A stretch of 64,000 nucleotides of DNA from Candidatus Acetothermia bacterium. GTDB taxonomy: Bacteria; Bipolaricaulota; Bipolaricaulia; RBG-16-55-9; JANLFV01. The notes beneath the pieces are model-generated. The model had not been told where the DNA came from and made no database searches. It saw only the letters and a list, made by a program, of their open reading frames with translations. Below, one piece after another: positions 22,678 through 30,768 of this stretch; position 1 is the stretch's first letter; each line of letters opens with the position of its first letter. The stretch spans positions 62,001-126,000 of the forward strand of contig JANLFV010000003.1 of NCBI GenBank assembly GCA_024653345.1. Direction: 5' to 3'. The translations under genes and the position numbers were made by a program.

Positions 22678-23360
22678 GGAGCTAAGGCTCCTCTTATTAC
22701 CAGGACTAGCTCGCCCTTGACCTGCGCCCTTTTCTTGAGGATCTCCAGCACCTCCGCCGGCTTCCCCCGGAGGACCTCCTCGTGGAGCTTGGTGAGCTCC
22801 CGGCAGAGGGCCACCTTCCGCTCGGGGAGGGCCTCGGCGATCAGCTCCAGGGTCTTCAAGATCCGGTGGGGCGACTCATATAGCACGACCGTCCGGCGCT
22901 CGCCGCGAAGCGATTGAAAATACTCCCGTCGCTGCTTCTCCTTCCTCGGCGGGCTGCCGTCGAAGATGAAGGCGTTCGTGGGGAAGCCGGAGAGGATCAG
23001 GGCCGGGATGAGGGCCGTCGGCCCGGGGAGGGCCACCACCTCGATCCCGCGCGCTAGGGCCTCCCTCACCAGCGGGTAGCCGGGGTCGGCGATCAGCGGC
23101 GTCCCGGCGTCCGAGATCAGGGCGATGTCCTTCCCCTCCTCCAGGAGCTTGATGATCCCGCCCACCCGCTCCCGCTCTACGCCCTGGTAGTAGCTTGTGG
23201 TGAACGGGGTCCTGATGTTGTATCGCTCCAGCAGGACCCGGCTGTGGCGGCTGTCCTCGGCCACGATCAGGTCGGCCTCCCTCAGGGTCCGGATCGCCCG
23301 GAGGGTGATGTCCTCGAGGTTCCCGATCGGGGTGGGGCAGATGAAGAGCCGCCCGCTCAA
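22641..23360 (-). CDS. rsmI: 16S rRNA (cytidine-1402-2'-O)-methyltransferase
   Basis: The 239-residue tetrapyrrole-methylase-fold enzyme methylates the ribose of C1402 in the decoding centre. Signatures are GRLFICPTPIGNLEDITLRA, AEDSRHSRVLLERY, ALISDAGTPLIADPGYPLV, VVALPGPTALIPALILSGFP and TVVLYESPHRILKTL. I placed the start at TTG 23358-23360, eight bases after GAGGAGG; the upstream part of the frame is antisense to prfB. The short C-terminal domain runs 37 bases into the end of ykuK. The prfB gene is divergent. Confidence 0.92.
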   Translation of the reverse strand: MSGRLFICPTPIGNLEDITLRAIRTLREADLIVAEDSRHSRVLLERYNIRTPFTTSYYQGVERERVGGIIKLLEEGKDIALISDAGTPLIADPGYPLVREALARGIEVVALPGPTALIPALILSGFPTNAFIFDGSPPRKEKQRREYFQSLRGERRTVVLYESPHRILKTLELIAEALPERKVALCRELTKLHEEVLRGKPAEVLEILKKRAQVKGELVLVIRGALAPQAYLSATEEAA

Positions 23361-23429
23361 GCGCTTGACCTCCTCAGGGAAAGATTCTAAACTCGCAGGG
23401 CCGTTCGGGCAATCAAGAAGGAGGAAGCG

Positions 23430-24507
23430 ATGCTGGAGCAGTTGCGAGCGCGGCTGGAGAAGCTCGGTGATCGCCTTTGACTTGGAGCGGCTGAAGGGCG
23501 AGATCGCCGAGCTGGAGCGGGAGATGGCCACTCCGGGCTTCTGGGAGGACCGGGCCAAGGCCAAGGAGGCGAGCCAGCGGCTCGAGGAGGCGCGCGAGCG
23601 CCTTCAGAGCTACCAGGAGCTTCGCGAGGGCCTGGAGGAGTTGGAACTCCTTCAGGAGCTGCTGCTCGAGGAGGGGAAGGACCTAGCTGAGCTCGAGCCC
23701 CAGGCGCTGGCCCTCGCCCGCAGACTGAAGGACCTGGAGCTGAGGATCTTCCTCCAAGGCGAGTTCGACCCCAATGACTGCTATCTCTCGCTCAACGCCG
23801 GCGCGGGCGGGACGGACGCTCAGGACTGGGCCGAGATGCTCCTGCGGATGTATCTCCGGTTCCTGGAGCGGCGAGGCTACCGGGCTCAGCTCCTCGAGGT
23901 GAGCCCGGGCGAGGAGGCGGGGATCAAGTCCGCGACGGTCGATGTCCGCGGGGAGTATGCCTACGGCTACCTCAAGGGGGAGCGCGGGGTCCACCGGCTC
24001 GTCCGGATCTCACCGTTCGACGCGGCCCACCGGCGGCACACCTCCTTCGCCTCGGTCAATGTGGTCCCCCAGGTCGAGGATGTGGCGCTCGAGCTGGACG
24101 AGAAGGACCTGAGGATCGAGACCTACCGGGCCTCCTCCGCCGGAGGGCAGCATGTGAATGTCACCGACTCCGCCGTGAGGATCACCCACCTCCCCACGGG
24201 GATCACCGTCCAGTGCCAGAACGAGCGCTCGCAGCACCAGAACAAGGAGACGGCCCTCAAGGTCCTCAAGGCCCGGCTCTACGAGCTCTCGAGGCGCGAG
24301 CGGGAGGAGGAGCTCCGCCGGCTCCAGGGGGAGCTGAAGCAGATCGAGTGGGGGAGCCAGATCCGAAGCTATGTCCTCCACCCCTACAAGCTTGTCAAGG
24401 ACCATCGGACGGGCGTCGAGACGGGGAATGTCGAGGCGGTCCTCGACGGCGAGCTGGAGGAGTTCATCGAGGGCTACCTCCACAGCTCGAGCGGGGTGAG
24501 GGCTTGA
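23430..24507 (+). CDS. prfB: peptide chain release factor 2 with programmed +1 frameshift
   Basis: The start ATG at 23430 follows AAGGAGGAAGCG. The first 16 codons end at CTT TGA, and the product continues in the +1 frame from GAC at 23479, giving 358 residues. RF2 recognises UGA and UAA; low RF2 slows termination at the UGA and favours the shift, a known autoregulatory loop. The body has the coiled-coil N-terminal domain and the GGQ loop ASSAGGQHVNVTDSAVRITH, which is essential for peptide release. It also has GVHRLVRISPFDAAHRRHTS and CQNERSQHQNKETALKVLKA. The tripeptide region (SPF) matches RF2 and not RF1. The stop overlaps the TTG start of the exporter gene. Confidence 0.94.
23475..23481 (+). 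promoter_or_regulatory. prfB programmed frameshift site
   Basis: CTTTGAC, the canonical RF2 slip site, is in frame at codons 16-17 of prfB. The upstream stimulatory Shine-Dalgarno-like element is weak (only GGTGA a few bases upstream). Confidence 0.9.
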
Positions 24508-25280
24508 GTCTCATCCTCCTCGGCCTGGGCGGGGCGGCGGTCTTCATCGGCCTGATCGCGAGCATGATCGGGGTCGGCGGGGGGATCTTCATGGTCCCCT
24601 TGCTCTCGCTCTCCCACCTGGTGGGGACGACCCAGGAGGCGGTCGGGACGAGCCTCGCGGCGATCATCTTCACCTCGCTCTCGAGCTCGCTCGCCTACCG
24701 GCGACAGCGGGTTCTGGACCTTCGGCTCGGGCTGGCGGTGATGCCCGGGGCGGTCGCGGGGGCCTGGCTCGGGGCCTACCTCACGCGGTTCATCTCCTCG
24801 GGCTGGCTCGCGGTCGCCTTCGGGATCTTCTTGCTCTACCCCGCGGGGATGATGCTCCGGGGGAGGCAGCCGCGGGAGATCGCGCTCCTCTTTCGAAGGA
24901 GCCGGGCCGAGGGGCGCTACCATCCCCTGGAGGCCGCGGCTCTGGGGTTGGGCTCGGGGCTCGCCGCCGGCTTCTTCGGGATCGGCGGGGGGATCGTGAT
25001 GGTCCCGGCGATGGCCATCTTCCTCGGGCTGGACATCGTCCAGGCCGTGGCGACGAGCCTCTTCGTCATGGGCCCCTCGGCCCTCATCGGCTCGATGGAG
25101 CACCTCCTCCAGAGGCATGTTCACCTCGAGCTGGCCCTGCCGCTGATCCTGGGGATCACCTTAGGGGCCCAGCTCGGGCCGCGGATCTCGACGAGGATGC
25201 CCAAGGCCCGGCTCCGCCAGCTCTTCGGGCTCGTCCTGCTCTACAGCTCGGTGAACATGATCCTCAGCGGGCTGAGGTGA
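24504..25280 (+). CDS. TauE/SafE-family membrane transporter
   Basis: The 258-residue protein has about eight hydrophobic segments and two internal repeats with the family motif: LIASMIGVGGGIFMVPLLS near the N-terminus and GLAAGFFGIGGGIVMVPAMA in the middle. Family members move sulfoacetate, sulfite, taurine breakdown products or other anions out of or into the cell; the substrate here is unknown. The TTG at 24504 overlaps the prfB stop (TTGA), so it is translationally coupled to a housekeeping gene, which is unusual. No ATG gives the family N-terminus. Confidence 0.85.
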   Translation: MSLILLGLGGAAVFIGLIASMIGVGGGIFMVPLLSLSHLVGTTQEAVGTSLAAIIFTSLSSSLAYRRQRVLDLRLGLAVMPGAVAGAWLGAYLTRFISSGWLAVAFGIFLLYPAGMMLRGRQPREIALLFRRSRAEGRYHPLEAAALGLGSGLAAGFFGIGGGIVMVPAMAIFLGLDIVQAVATSLFVMGPSALIGSMEHLLQRHVHLELALPLILGITLGAQLGPRISTRMPKARLRQLFGLVLLYSSVNMILSGLR

Positions 25281-25298
25281 GCCCAGTCCAAAGCGGCC

Positions 25299-25327
25299 TT
25301 GTCAAGAGGCCTGGTCTGTGCTAGTAT
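25299..25327 (+). promoter_or_regulatory. promoter for the giant beta-helix gene
   Basis: TTGTCA (25299-25304), 17-base spacer, TAGTAT (25322-25327). GGGAGG at 25341-25346 then precedes the ATG at 25355. Confidence 0.75.
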
Positions 25328-25354
25328 TCAGTCAGTGAAAGGGAGGTGACGAGG

Positions 25355-28300
25355 ATGAACATCTCCAAGAAGCAACCCAAGCTGCTCGGTTCGTTGGTAG
25401 CCCTCTGGCTGCTCCTTCTGTTGGGAATAGGGTGGTCCGCCCAGGCCGATACCCTCGAGGTCCCCAGCACGCGGTATAGCACTCTGCAGGAGGCGATCGA
25501 TGATGCCGGCCCCGGGGATGAGATCGTGATCACCACTTCTCAGACCTTCCGGGAGAACATCAAGGTCCGGAACAAGCGGCGGATCACGATCAAGACCGAA
25601 TGGATGGCACGGAAGGCCACGATCCAGGCGCGGCGGGAGACCGACCCGACGGTGACGATCACCTCCTCCTCCGATATCACCTTCGAGAACATCATCATTA
25701 CCGGGGGAGCAATCGGCGTGACCGCGGAGAACAGCACGAAGATCCTCTTCAAGAACTGCGAGATCAAGGGGAACAAGGGGGTCGGGCTCAGCGGGACGGG
25801 CCTCTCGCTCGATAAGAGCACCGTCACGGAGAACGCCACCTGGGGGCTCGAGCTGACGGGCGAGGTGAGCGCGACCATTACCAGCAGCACGATCTCGAAG
25901 AACCCCTCCGGGGGGATTAGCGTCCGGAGCGCGACCCTGGAGATGCAGGGGAGCACCCTCGAGGCGAACGGGACCTACGGGCTGGTCGTGAGCGACAGTG
26001 GGAAGGCCACACTCGTCGAGACTACGATCACCGGCCATCCCCAGGGCGGGGTCCATGTGATCTCCGGCGCTACGGCCACGCTCGGGGGGACGATCAAGGA
26101 CAACCAGGGCGCGGGCGGCTTGGCGGAGGGGGCGACAATGAACCTCGCCCAGGCCACGGTCTCCGGCCACCCCGAGGGCGGCCTGATCTACAGGAACGCG
26201 AGCGGGAGGATCGAGTCCAGCCAGATCACCGCCAACGCGAAAGAGGGAATACTCCTCGTCAACTCCCAGGTCCAGATCGAGGGCAGCGAGATCAAGGCTA
26301 ACGCCGCCAACGGGATCTACGCCACCAGCTCCTCCCAAGTCGCCCTCGCGGGCAACTCGACCATCTCGGAGAACGCTCAGGACGGGCTGGTCCTCGAGGC
26401 CGCGAGCGCGACGGTGAGCGAGTCGCAGATTGTGGCGAACCGCGCGAACGGGATCTTCGGGACGAGCGGGGCCACGGCCGCGGTCAGCGGCTCGACGATC
26501 GCGAGCCAGGCCCAGGCCGGGGCGAGCCTAACGAATAGCTCGATCGAGCTCCGCGCCAGCCAGGTCCGAGAGAACGGCTCACACGGGGTCTACGCCACCT
26601 CCGGCTCACAGGTCCTCGTCGCCCAGCAGTCGATCGTCTCTGGGAACGGCCGGGACGGGGTGGCCTTGGACGCCTCCTCAGCTACGATCAGCGATTCCCA
26701 GCTCCTCAGCAACCAGGCTAACGGCTTGAGCGAGGTCAATAACGCCTCCGCGCGAGTGGCGAGCAGCATTGTGGCCGGCAACAGTGCCGAAGGGCTGCTC
26801 CTGAGCGACTCGACACTCGAGATCCAGGCTAGCCAGGTCAAGGAGAACGGCCAGAACGGGCTCAAGGCGACCGCGGGCTCGCAAGTGACCGTCGGCGGGG
26901 GCTCTGTCATCTCCGCGAACGGGGTGAACGGCGTCCTTCTGGACAGCTCGACCGGCGCGATCAGCGCCTCCCAGGTCTTGAACAACAAGGCGAACGGGAT
27001 CAGCGGGGTAGCCCAAGCGAACGCGACGATCACCTCCGCCACGATCGCTTCGAACGCCGAGGAGGGGATCCTGCTGAATAACTCCAAGGCCACGGTGAGC
27101 GCGAGCGAGGTCAGGGACAACGGGAAGAACGGGGCCTATGCCACCGCCGGGTCCGAGCTCGCGGCCAGCGGCTCGACCTTCTCCGGGAACAAGCTGAGCG
27201 GGATCTTGCTCGACGGCTCGACGGCCACGATCACCGACTGCCAGATCTTGAACAATGGCCTGAACGGCCTCCGCGGGGTGAGCCGCTCCCAGGCCACGAT
27301 GAGCGGGAGCACCGTCTCCGGCCACCCTGACGACGGGGTCTATCTCGAGAGCTCGACCGCCACGATCTCGACCTCCACGATCAAGGAGAACCGGGGCGAA
27401 GGGCTCCACGGGGTGGCCCAGGCCGCGGCCTTCCTCAAGGATAGCCATATCTTGAACAACAGCAAGAACGGGATCTTGCTCGAGAACAGCGCGGTCGAGA
27501 CCGAGGGGTGCGAGATCCGTGCGAACGGGCTCAACGGGATCTACGAGAAATCCTCCTCGGCCAAGGTGGACACCACGGTGATCGCCGACCACCCCCAGAA
27601 CGGGCTGCTCCTGGAGAATAGCTCGACCACGATCACCTCCTCCCAGATCCTCACCAACCAGGGCGAGGGGGTCCTCGCGAGCCAGTCGAAGCTGGCGATC
27701 GGCGACTCCACGATCGACGGGAACAAGAAGAACGGCCTTCTCCTGACCAACTCGACGGCCGACATCACCGGGACGAGGATCACGAACAACGGGATCCGAG
27801 GGATCGATGCGAGGCAGAACTCGAGCTTGACCATGACCACCAGCCTCGTCTCGGGCCACCCCAGCGACGGGATCTTCCTCCAGAATAGCTCGGCGGACAT
27901 CCTGAAGAGCGAGATCAAGGACAACGGGGCGCGGGGCCTCGGGGCGGAGGTCTCGACCGTGGTGATGGAGGCCTGCCTCGTCTCGGGGAACGCCAGCCAC
28001 GGCCTGGACCTGCTCAACTCGACCGCGGACCTCACCTCCACCAAGATTCTCAATAACCGCGGGCGGGGCATTAACTCCCAGGACTCGACGGCCGCGCTCG
28101 TGGAATGCACCATCTCCGGCCAGCCGGTCGAGGGCGTGGTCTTGGTCAACTCCGCCGCGGGGTTCGAGACCACGGCCATCGACTCAAACGGGAGCTTCGG
28201 CCTCTTGGCCCAGAACGCCGTGGCCGCCTTCTCCGGCGGCTCGGTCTCGAACAACGGCCAAGACGGCTTCTCCCTCACCAAGGCCTCGATCGACGCCAAA

Positions 28301-30715
28301 GACCTGAAGGTCGAGGGGAACCGCGGCCACGGACTCAAGGCCGAGTCCTCGAAGGCGAGCTTCCGGAACTCGACCATAACCCGGAACACCGGGAATGGGC
28401 TCTGGCTCAAGTTCTCCCAGGCCTCGCTCGAGCGGAGCCAGATCACCACGAACGGCGGCTACGGGATCGAGGCCAGCGAGCGCTCAAGGGCCACGGTCTC
28501 GAACAGCGTGATCTCCGGCCACCCGAAGGACGGGCTCAACCTGGCCGACTCGACCGCCGACTTGCGCGCGAGCCAGGTGAAGGACAACCGGGGCGAGGGG
28601 ATCGCGGCCCAGAACTCGGTGGTCAAGCTCCTCGACGCGAGCGAGGTCTCGGGCCATCCGAACAACGGCCTCCGGCTCGCTAACAGCTCGGCCGAGCTGC
28701 GCGGGAGCACGATCAGGGCCAATAACGAGAACGGGGTCCTCGCCCAAAGCTCGATCGTCCTCGCCGTGGGGTCGAAGATCGAGAACCACCCCCAGGACGG
28801 GCTCAATCTGACGGACTCCAAGGCCGACCTCGAGTCGTCCCAAGTGACGGGCAACCGCGGCAGGGGGATCTACGGAGCCAGCAACTCCGAGGCGAAGCTG
28901 GTGAACACCACCATCTCCGGGAACGGCCAGGAGGGGGCCTTCCTGGACGGTAGCTCGCTCGAGGCCAAGGGGAGCCAGATCGAGCGGAACGGGACGAGCG
29001 GCCTGAGCGGGACGAACTCGAAGATCACCCTCACCGAGTCGAAGGTGAGCGGCCATCCTCAGGACGGGCTCGCCTTGAGCGGCTCGACGGCCGAAATCTC
29101 GGGGAGCGAGATCACCGACAACCGGGCTCACGGGATCAATGCCACGGCTAGCTCGACCGCCTCGCTCGCCAACTCGAAGGTGAGCAAGAACGGCCAGGAG
29201 GGGCTCCTGCTCGCGGACTCGGCCGCGGATCTCACCGCCAGCAGCATTCAAGACAACGGCGCGGCGGGCGTCCGGGCCACGAGGTCGATCCTCAACCTCG
29301 CCAAGGGGAGCACGGTCAGCAACCATCCGAACGAGGGGATCGTCCTCGAGAGCAGCTCGGCCAAGGTGAGCGAGTCGACGATCAGCGGGAACCGGGGCCA
29401 CGGCCTGGCCGGCACCGGCTCGAAGGCCACCCTCGAGGGGAGCACCCTCACTAGCAACGGCGGGAACGGGCTCGAGCTGAGCGGGAGCTCCCTGACCGCC
29501 TCGACCTGCCAGCTCACGGCCAATGGCGGCTCGGCGGTGAACGCCCGCGAGCGGTCGAGAGTGGCGCTGATCGGGAGCCGGGTCTCCGGCCATCCGCGGG
29601 ACGCGATCGTGCTCGACACCAGCGCGGTCGACCTCGAAGATACCGAGGTTCGCGACAACAGCGCCCGGGGGGTCGTGGCCGCGAGCGGGACCCTCACGAT
29701 CGCTGGGAGCCTGATCTCCGGCCACGGCGGCGTCGGGATCTATCTCGACAGCTCGAAGGCCGATGTGAAGAGCTCCCAGATCAAGGCCAATCGCGGCCAG
29801 GGGATCAGCGCGACGAAGTCCACGATCGCCGTGAGCGACTCCACCATCTCCGGCCACCCGAACGAGGGGGTCCTCCTCGAGGAGTCCTCGCTCGACCTCG
29901 TGGGGAGCTTCGTGACCGACAGCGGCGGGGCGGGGATCGTGGCCCGCGACTCCCAAGCCACCGTCTCCGGGAGCACGATCTCGGGGAGCAAGAGCTTCGG
30001 GCTGGACCTTCTGAACAGCTCGGCCGTGGTCATGGACAAGTCCGAGCTCAAGGAGAACGGGAGCATCGCGATCAACACGGCCAACTCGACCGTCACGCTC
30101 CTCGACTCCTTGATCAGCGACCACCCCGCGACCGGGCTCCTGTTGAAGAACTCCCCCGCCTCGGTCACGACGATGAGGATCAGCGGGAACGCCGGCTGGG
30201 GGATCGAGGCCCAGGACCGCTCGGCGATGATGGTCACCGACTCGCTCATCTCGGGGAATCGGCTGGGCGGGATCTCGCTCATCAGCGCCGTGGCCGCCCT
30301 GATGGGCGGTGAGGTGAGCGCGAACCTCGCCGACGGGCTGGCCCTGAGCCAGCGCTCGGCGGTGATGCTCATCGGGACCGCAGTCAAGGAGAACCAGGGC
30401 GACGGGCTCTCGCTCGAGAGCAGCTCGGCCTCGGTCCGCGGGGCCACGATCTCCGGGAACGCGGGCCATGGGCTGATCTTGACAACCCAGTCGGTCCTCT
30501 CGCTCTACCAGTCCACCGTCTCGGGGAACAGGCTGGACGGGGTCCACCTCGAGGCTTCGCTCGCCTCGATCCGGATTAGCCAGATCACGAACAACGCCGG
30601 CTACGGGATCTTCGCGGACGCGGCCTCGACGGTCGCGGGCTACGGGAACACCGTCTCGGGGAACGGGACGGATCTGTCGGACAATGTCCCGCCGAGCGTA
30701 ACCGAAGAGCGGTAG
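25355..30715 (+). CDS. giant secreted right-handed parallel beta-helix protein
   Basis: The 1786-residue protein has a signal peptide (cut near SAQA-DT, about residue 31) and an N-terminal cap (STLQEAIDDAGPGDEIVI) typical of NosD/pectate-lyase-like helices. About 70 rungs of about 23 residues follow. Rungs carry S/A-x-x-x-S-x-I-x-x-N-x-G-x-G-I/L, and every second or third is marked SGHPxxG(L/V). The sequence is rich in Ser, Asn, Gly and Ala, low in aromatics and very low in Cys. At about 0.48 nm per rung the helix would be roughly 33 nm long. I see no catalytic site, no membrane anchor, no cell-wall motif and no dockerin. I chose the ATG at 25355, spaced eight bases from GGGAGG; a GTG at 25346 is less likely. 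Likely roles are adhesin, sheath or polysaccharide binding, but none is shown. Confidence 0.85.
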   Translation: MNISKKQPKLLGSLVALWLLLLLGIGWSAQADTLEVPSTRYSTLQEAIDDAGPGDEIVITTSQTFRENIKVRNKRRITIKTEWMARKATIQARRETDPTVTITSSSDITFENIIITGGAIGVTAENSTKILFKNCEIKGNKGVGLSGTGLSLDKSTVTENATWGLELTGEVSATITSSTISKNPSGGISVRSATLEMQGSTLEANGTYGLVVSDSGKATLVETTITGHPQGGVHVISGATATLGGTIKDNQGAGGLAEGATMNLAQATVSGHPEGGLIYRNASGRIESSQITANAKEGILLVNSQVQIEGSEIKANAANGIYATSSSQVALAGNSTISENAQDGLVLEAASATVSESQIVANRANGIFGTSGATAAVSGSTIASQAQAGASLTNSSIELRASQVRENGSHGVYATSGSQVLVAQQSIVSGNGRDGVALDASSATISDSQLLSNQANGLSEVNNASARVASSIVAGNSAEGLLLSDSTLEIQASQVKENGQNGLKATAGSQVTVGGGSVISANGVNGVLLDSSTGAISASQVLNNKANGISGVAQANATITSATIASNAEEGILLNNSKATVSASEVRDNGKNGAYATAGSELAASGSTFSGNKLSGILLDGSTATITDCQILNNGLNGLRGVSRSQATMSGSTVSGHPDDGVYLESSTATISTSTIKENRGEGLHGVAQAAAFLKDSHILNNSKNGILLENSAVETEGCEIRANGLNGIYEKSSSAKVDTTVIADHPQNGLLLENSSTTITSSQILTNQGEGVLASQSKLAIGDSTIDGNKKNGLLLTNSTADITGTRITNNGIRGIDARQNSSLTMTTSLVSGHPSDGIFLQNSSADILKSEIKDNGARGLGAEVSTVVMEACLVSGNASHGLDLLNSTADLTSTKILNNRGRGINSQDSTAALVECTISGQPVEGVVLVNSAAGFETTAIDSNGSFGLLAQNAVAAFSGGSVSNNGQDGFSLTKASIDAKDLKVEGNRGHGLKAESSKASFRNSTITRNTGNGLWLKFSQASLERSQITTNGGYGIEASERSRATVSNSVISGHPKDGLNLADSTADLRASQVKDNRGEGIAAQNSVVKLLDASEVSGHPNNGLRLANSSAELRGSTIRANNENGVLAQSSIVLAVGSKIENHPQDGLNLTDSKADLESSQVTGNRGRGIYGASNSEAKLVNTTISGNGQEGAFLDGSSLEAKGSQIERNGTSGLSGTNSKITLTESKVSGHPQDGLALSGSTAEISGSEITDNRAHGINATASSTASLANSKVSKNGQEGLLLADSAADLTASSIQDNGAAGVRATRSILNLAKGSTVSNHPNEGIVLESSSAKVSESTISGNRGHGLAGTGSKATLEGSTLTSNGGNGLELSGSSLTASTCQLTANGGSAVNARERSRVALIGSRVSGHPRDAIVLDTSAVDLEDTEVRDNSARGVVAASGTLTIAGSLISGHGGVGIYLDSSKADVKSSQIKANRGQGISATKSTIAVSDSTISGHPNEGVLLEESSLDLVGSFVTDSGGAGIVARDSQATVSGSTISGSKSFGLDLLNSSAVVMDKSELKENGSIAINTANSTVTLLDSLISDHPATGLLLKNSPASVTTMRISGNAGWGIEAQDRSAMMVTDSLISGNRLGGISLISAVAALMGGEVSANLADGLALSQRSAVMLIGTAVKENQGDGLSLESSSASVRGATISGNAGHGLILTTQSVLSLYQSTVSGNRLDGVHLEASLASIRISQITNNAGYGIFADAASTVAGYGNTVSGNGTDLSDNVPPSVTEER

Positions 30716-30727
30716 GGAATCAGGCAG

Positions 30728-30768
30728 GAGAGGGGCAGGGCGTCAGAGGGCCCTGCCCCTCTCTTTTT
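30728..30768 (+). terminator. rho-independent terminator of the beta-helix gene
   Basis: A perfect 14-bp GC-rich stem (30728-30741 with 30750-30763) and an 8-base loop, then TTTTT (30764-30768). It is followed directly by the stop codon of the convergent gene. The stem could also work weakly for the other strand. Confidence 0.93.

Noticed and set aside
23197-23429. N-terminal extension of prfB
   Set aside because: It is antisense to rsmI. The family requires the slip site and a start at 23430.
24213-24503. longer start of the TauE-type gene
   Set aside because: It would read prfB in another frame; the TTG at 24504 overlaps the prfB stop and begins the membrane domain.
28484-30547. 687-residue minus-strand frame opposite the beta-helix gene
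   Set aside because: It is antisense to a GC-rich repeat protein and has no family resemblance; the plus frame has a signal peptide and clear rungs.
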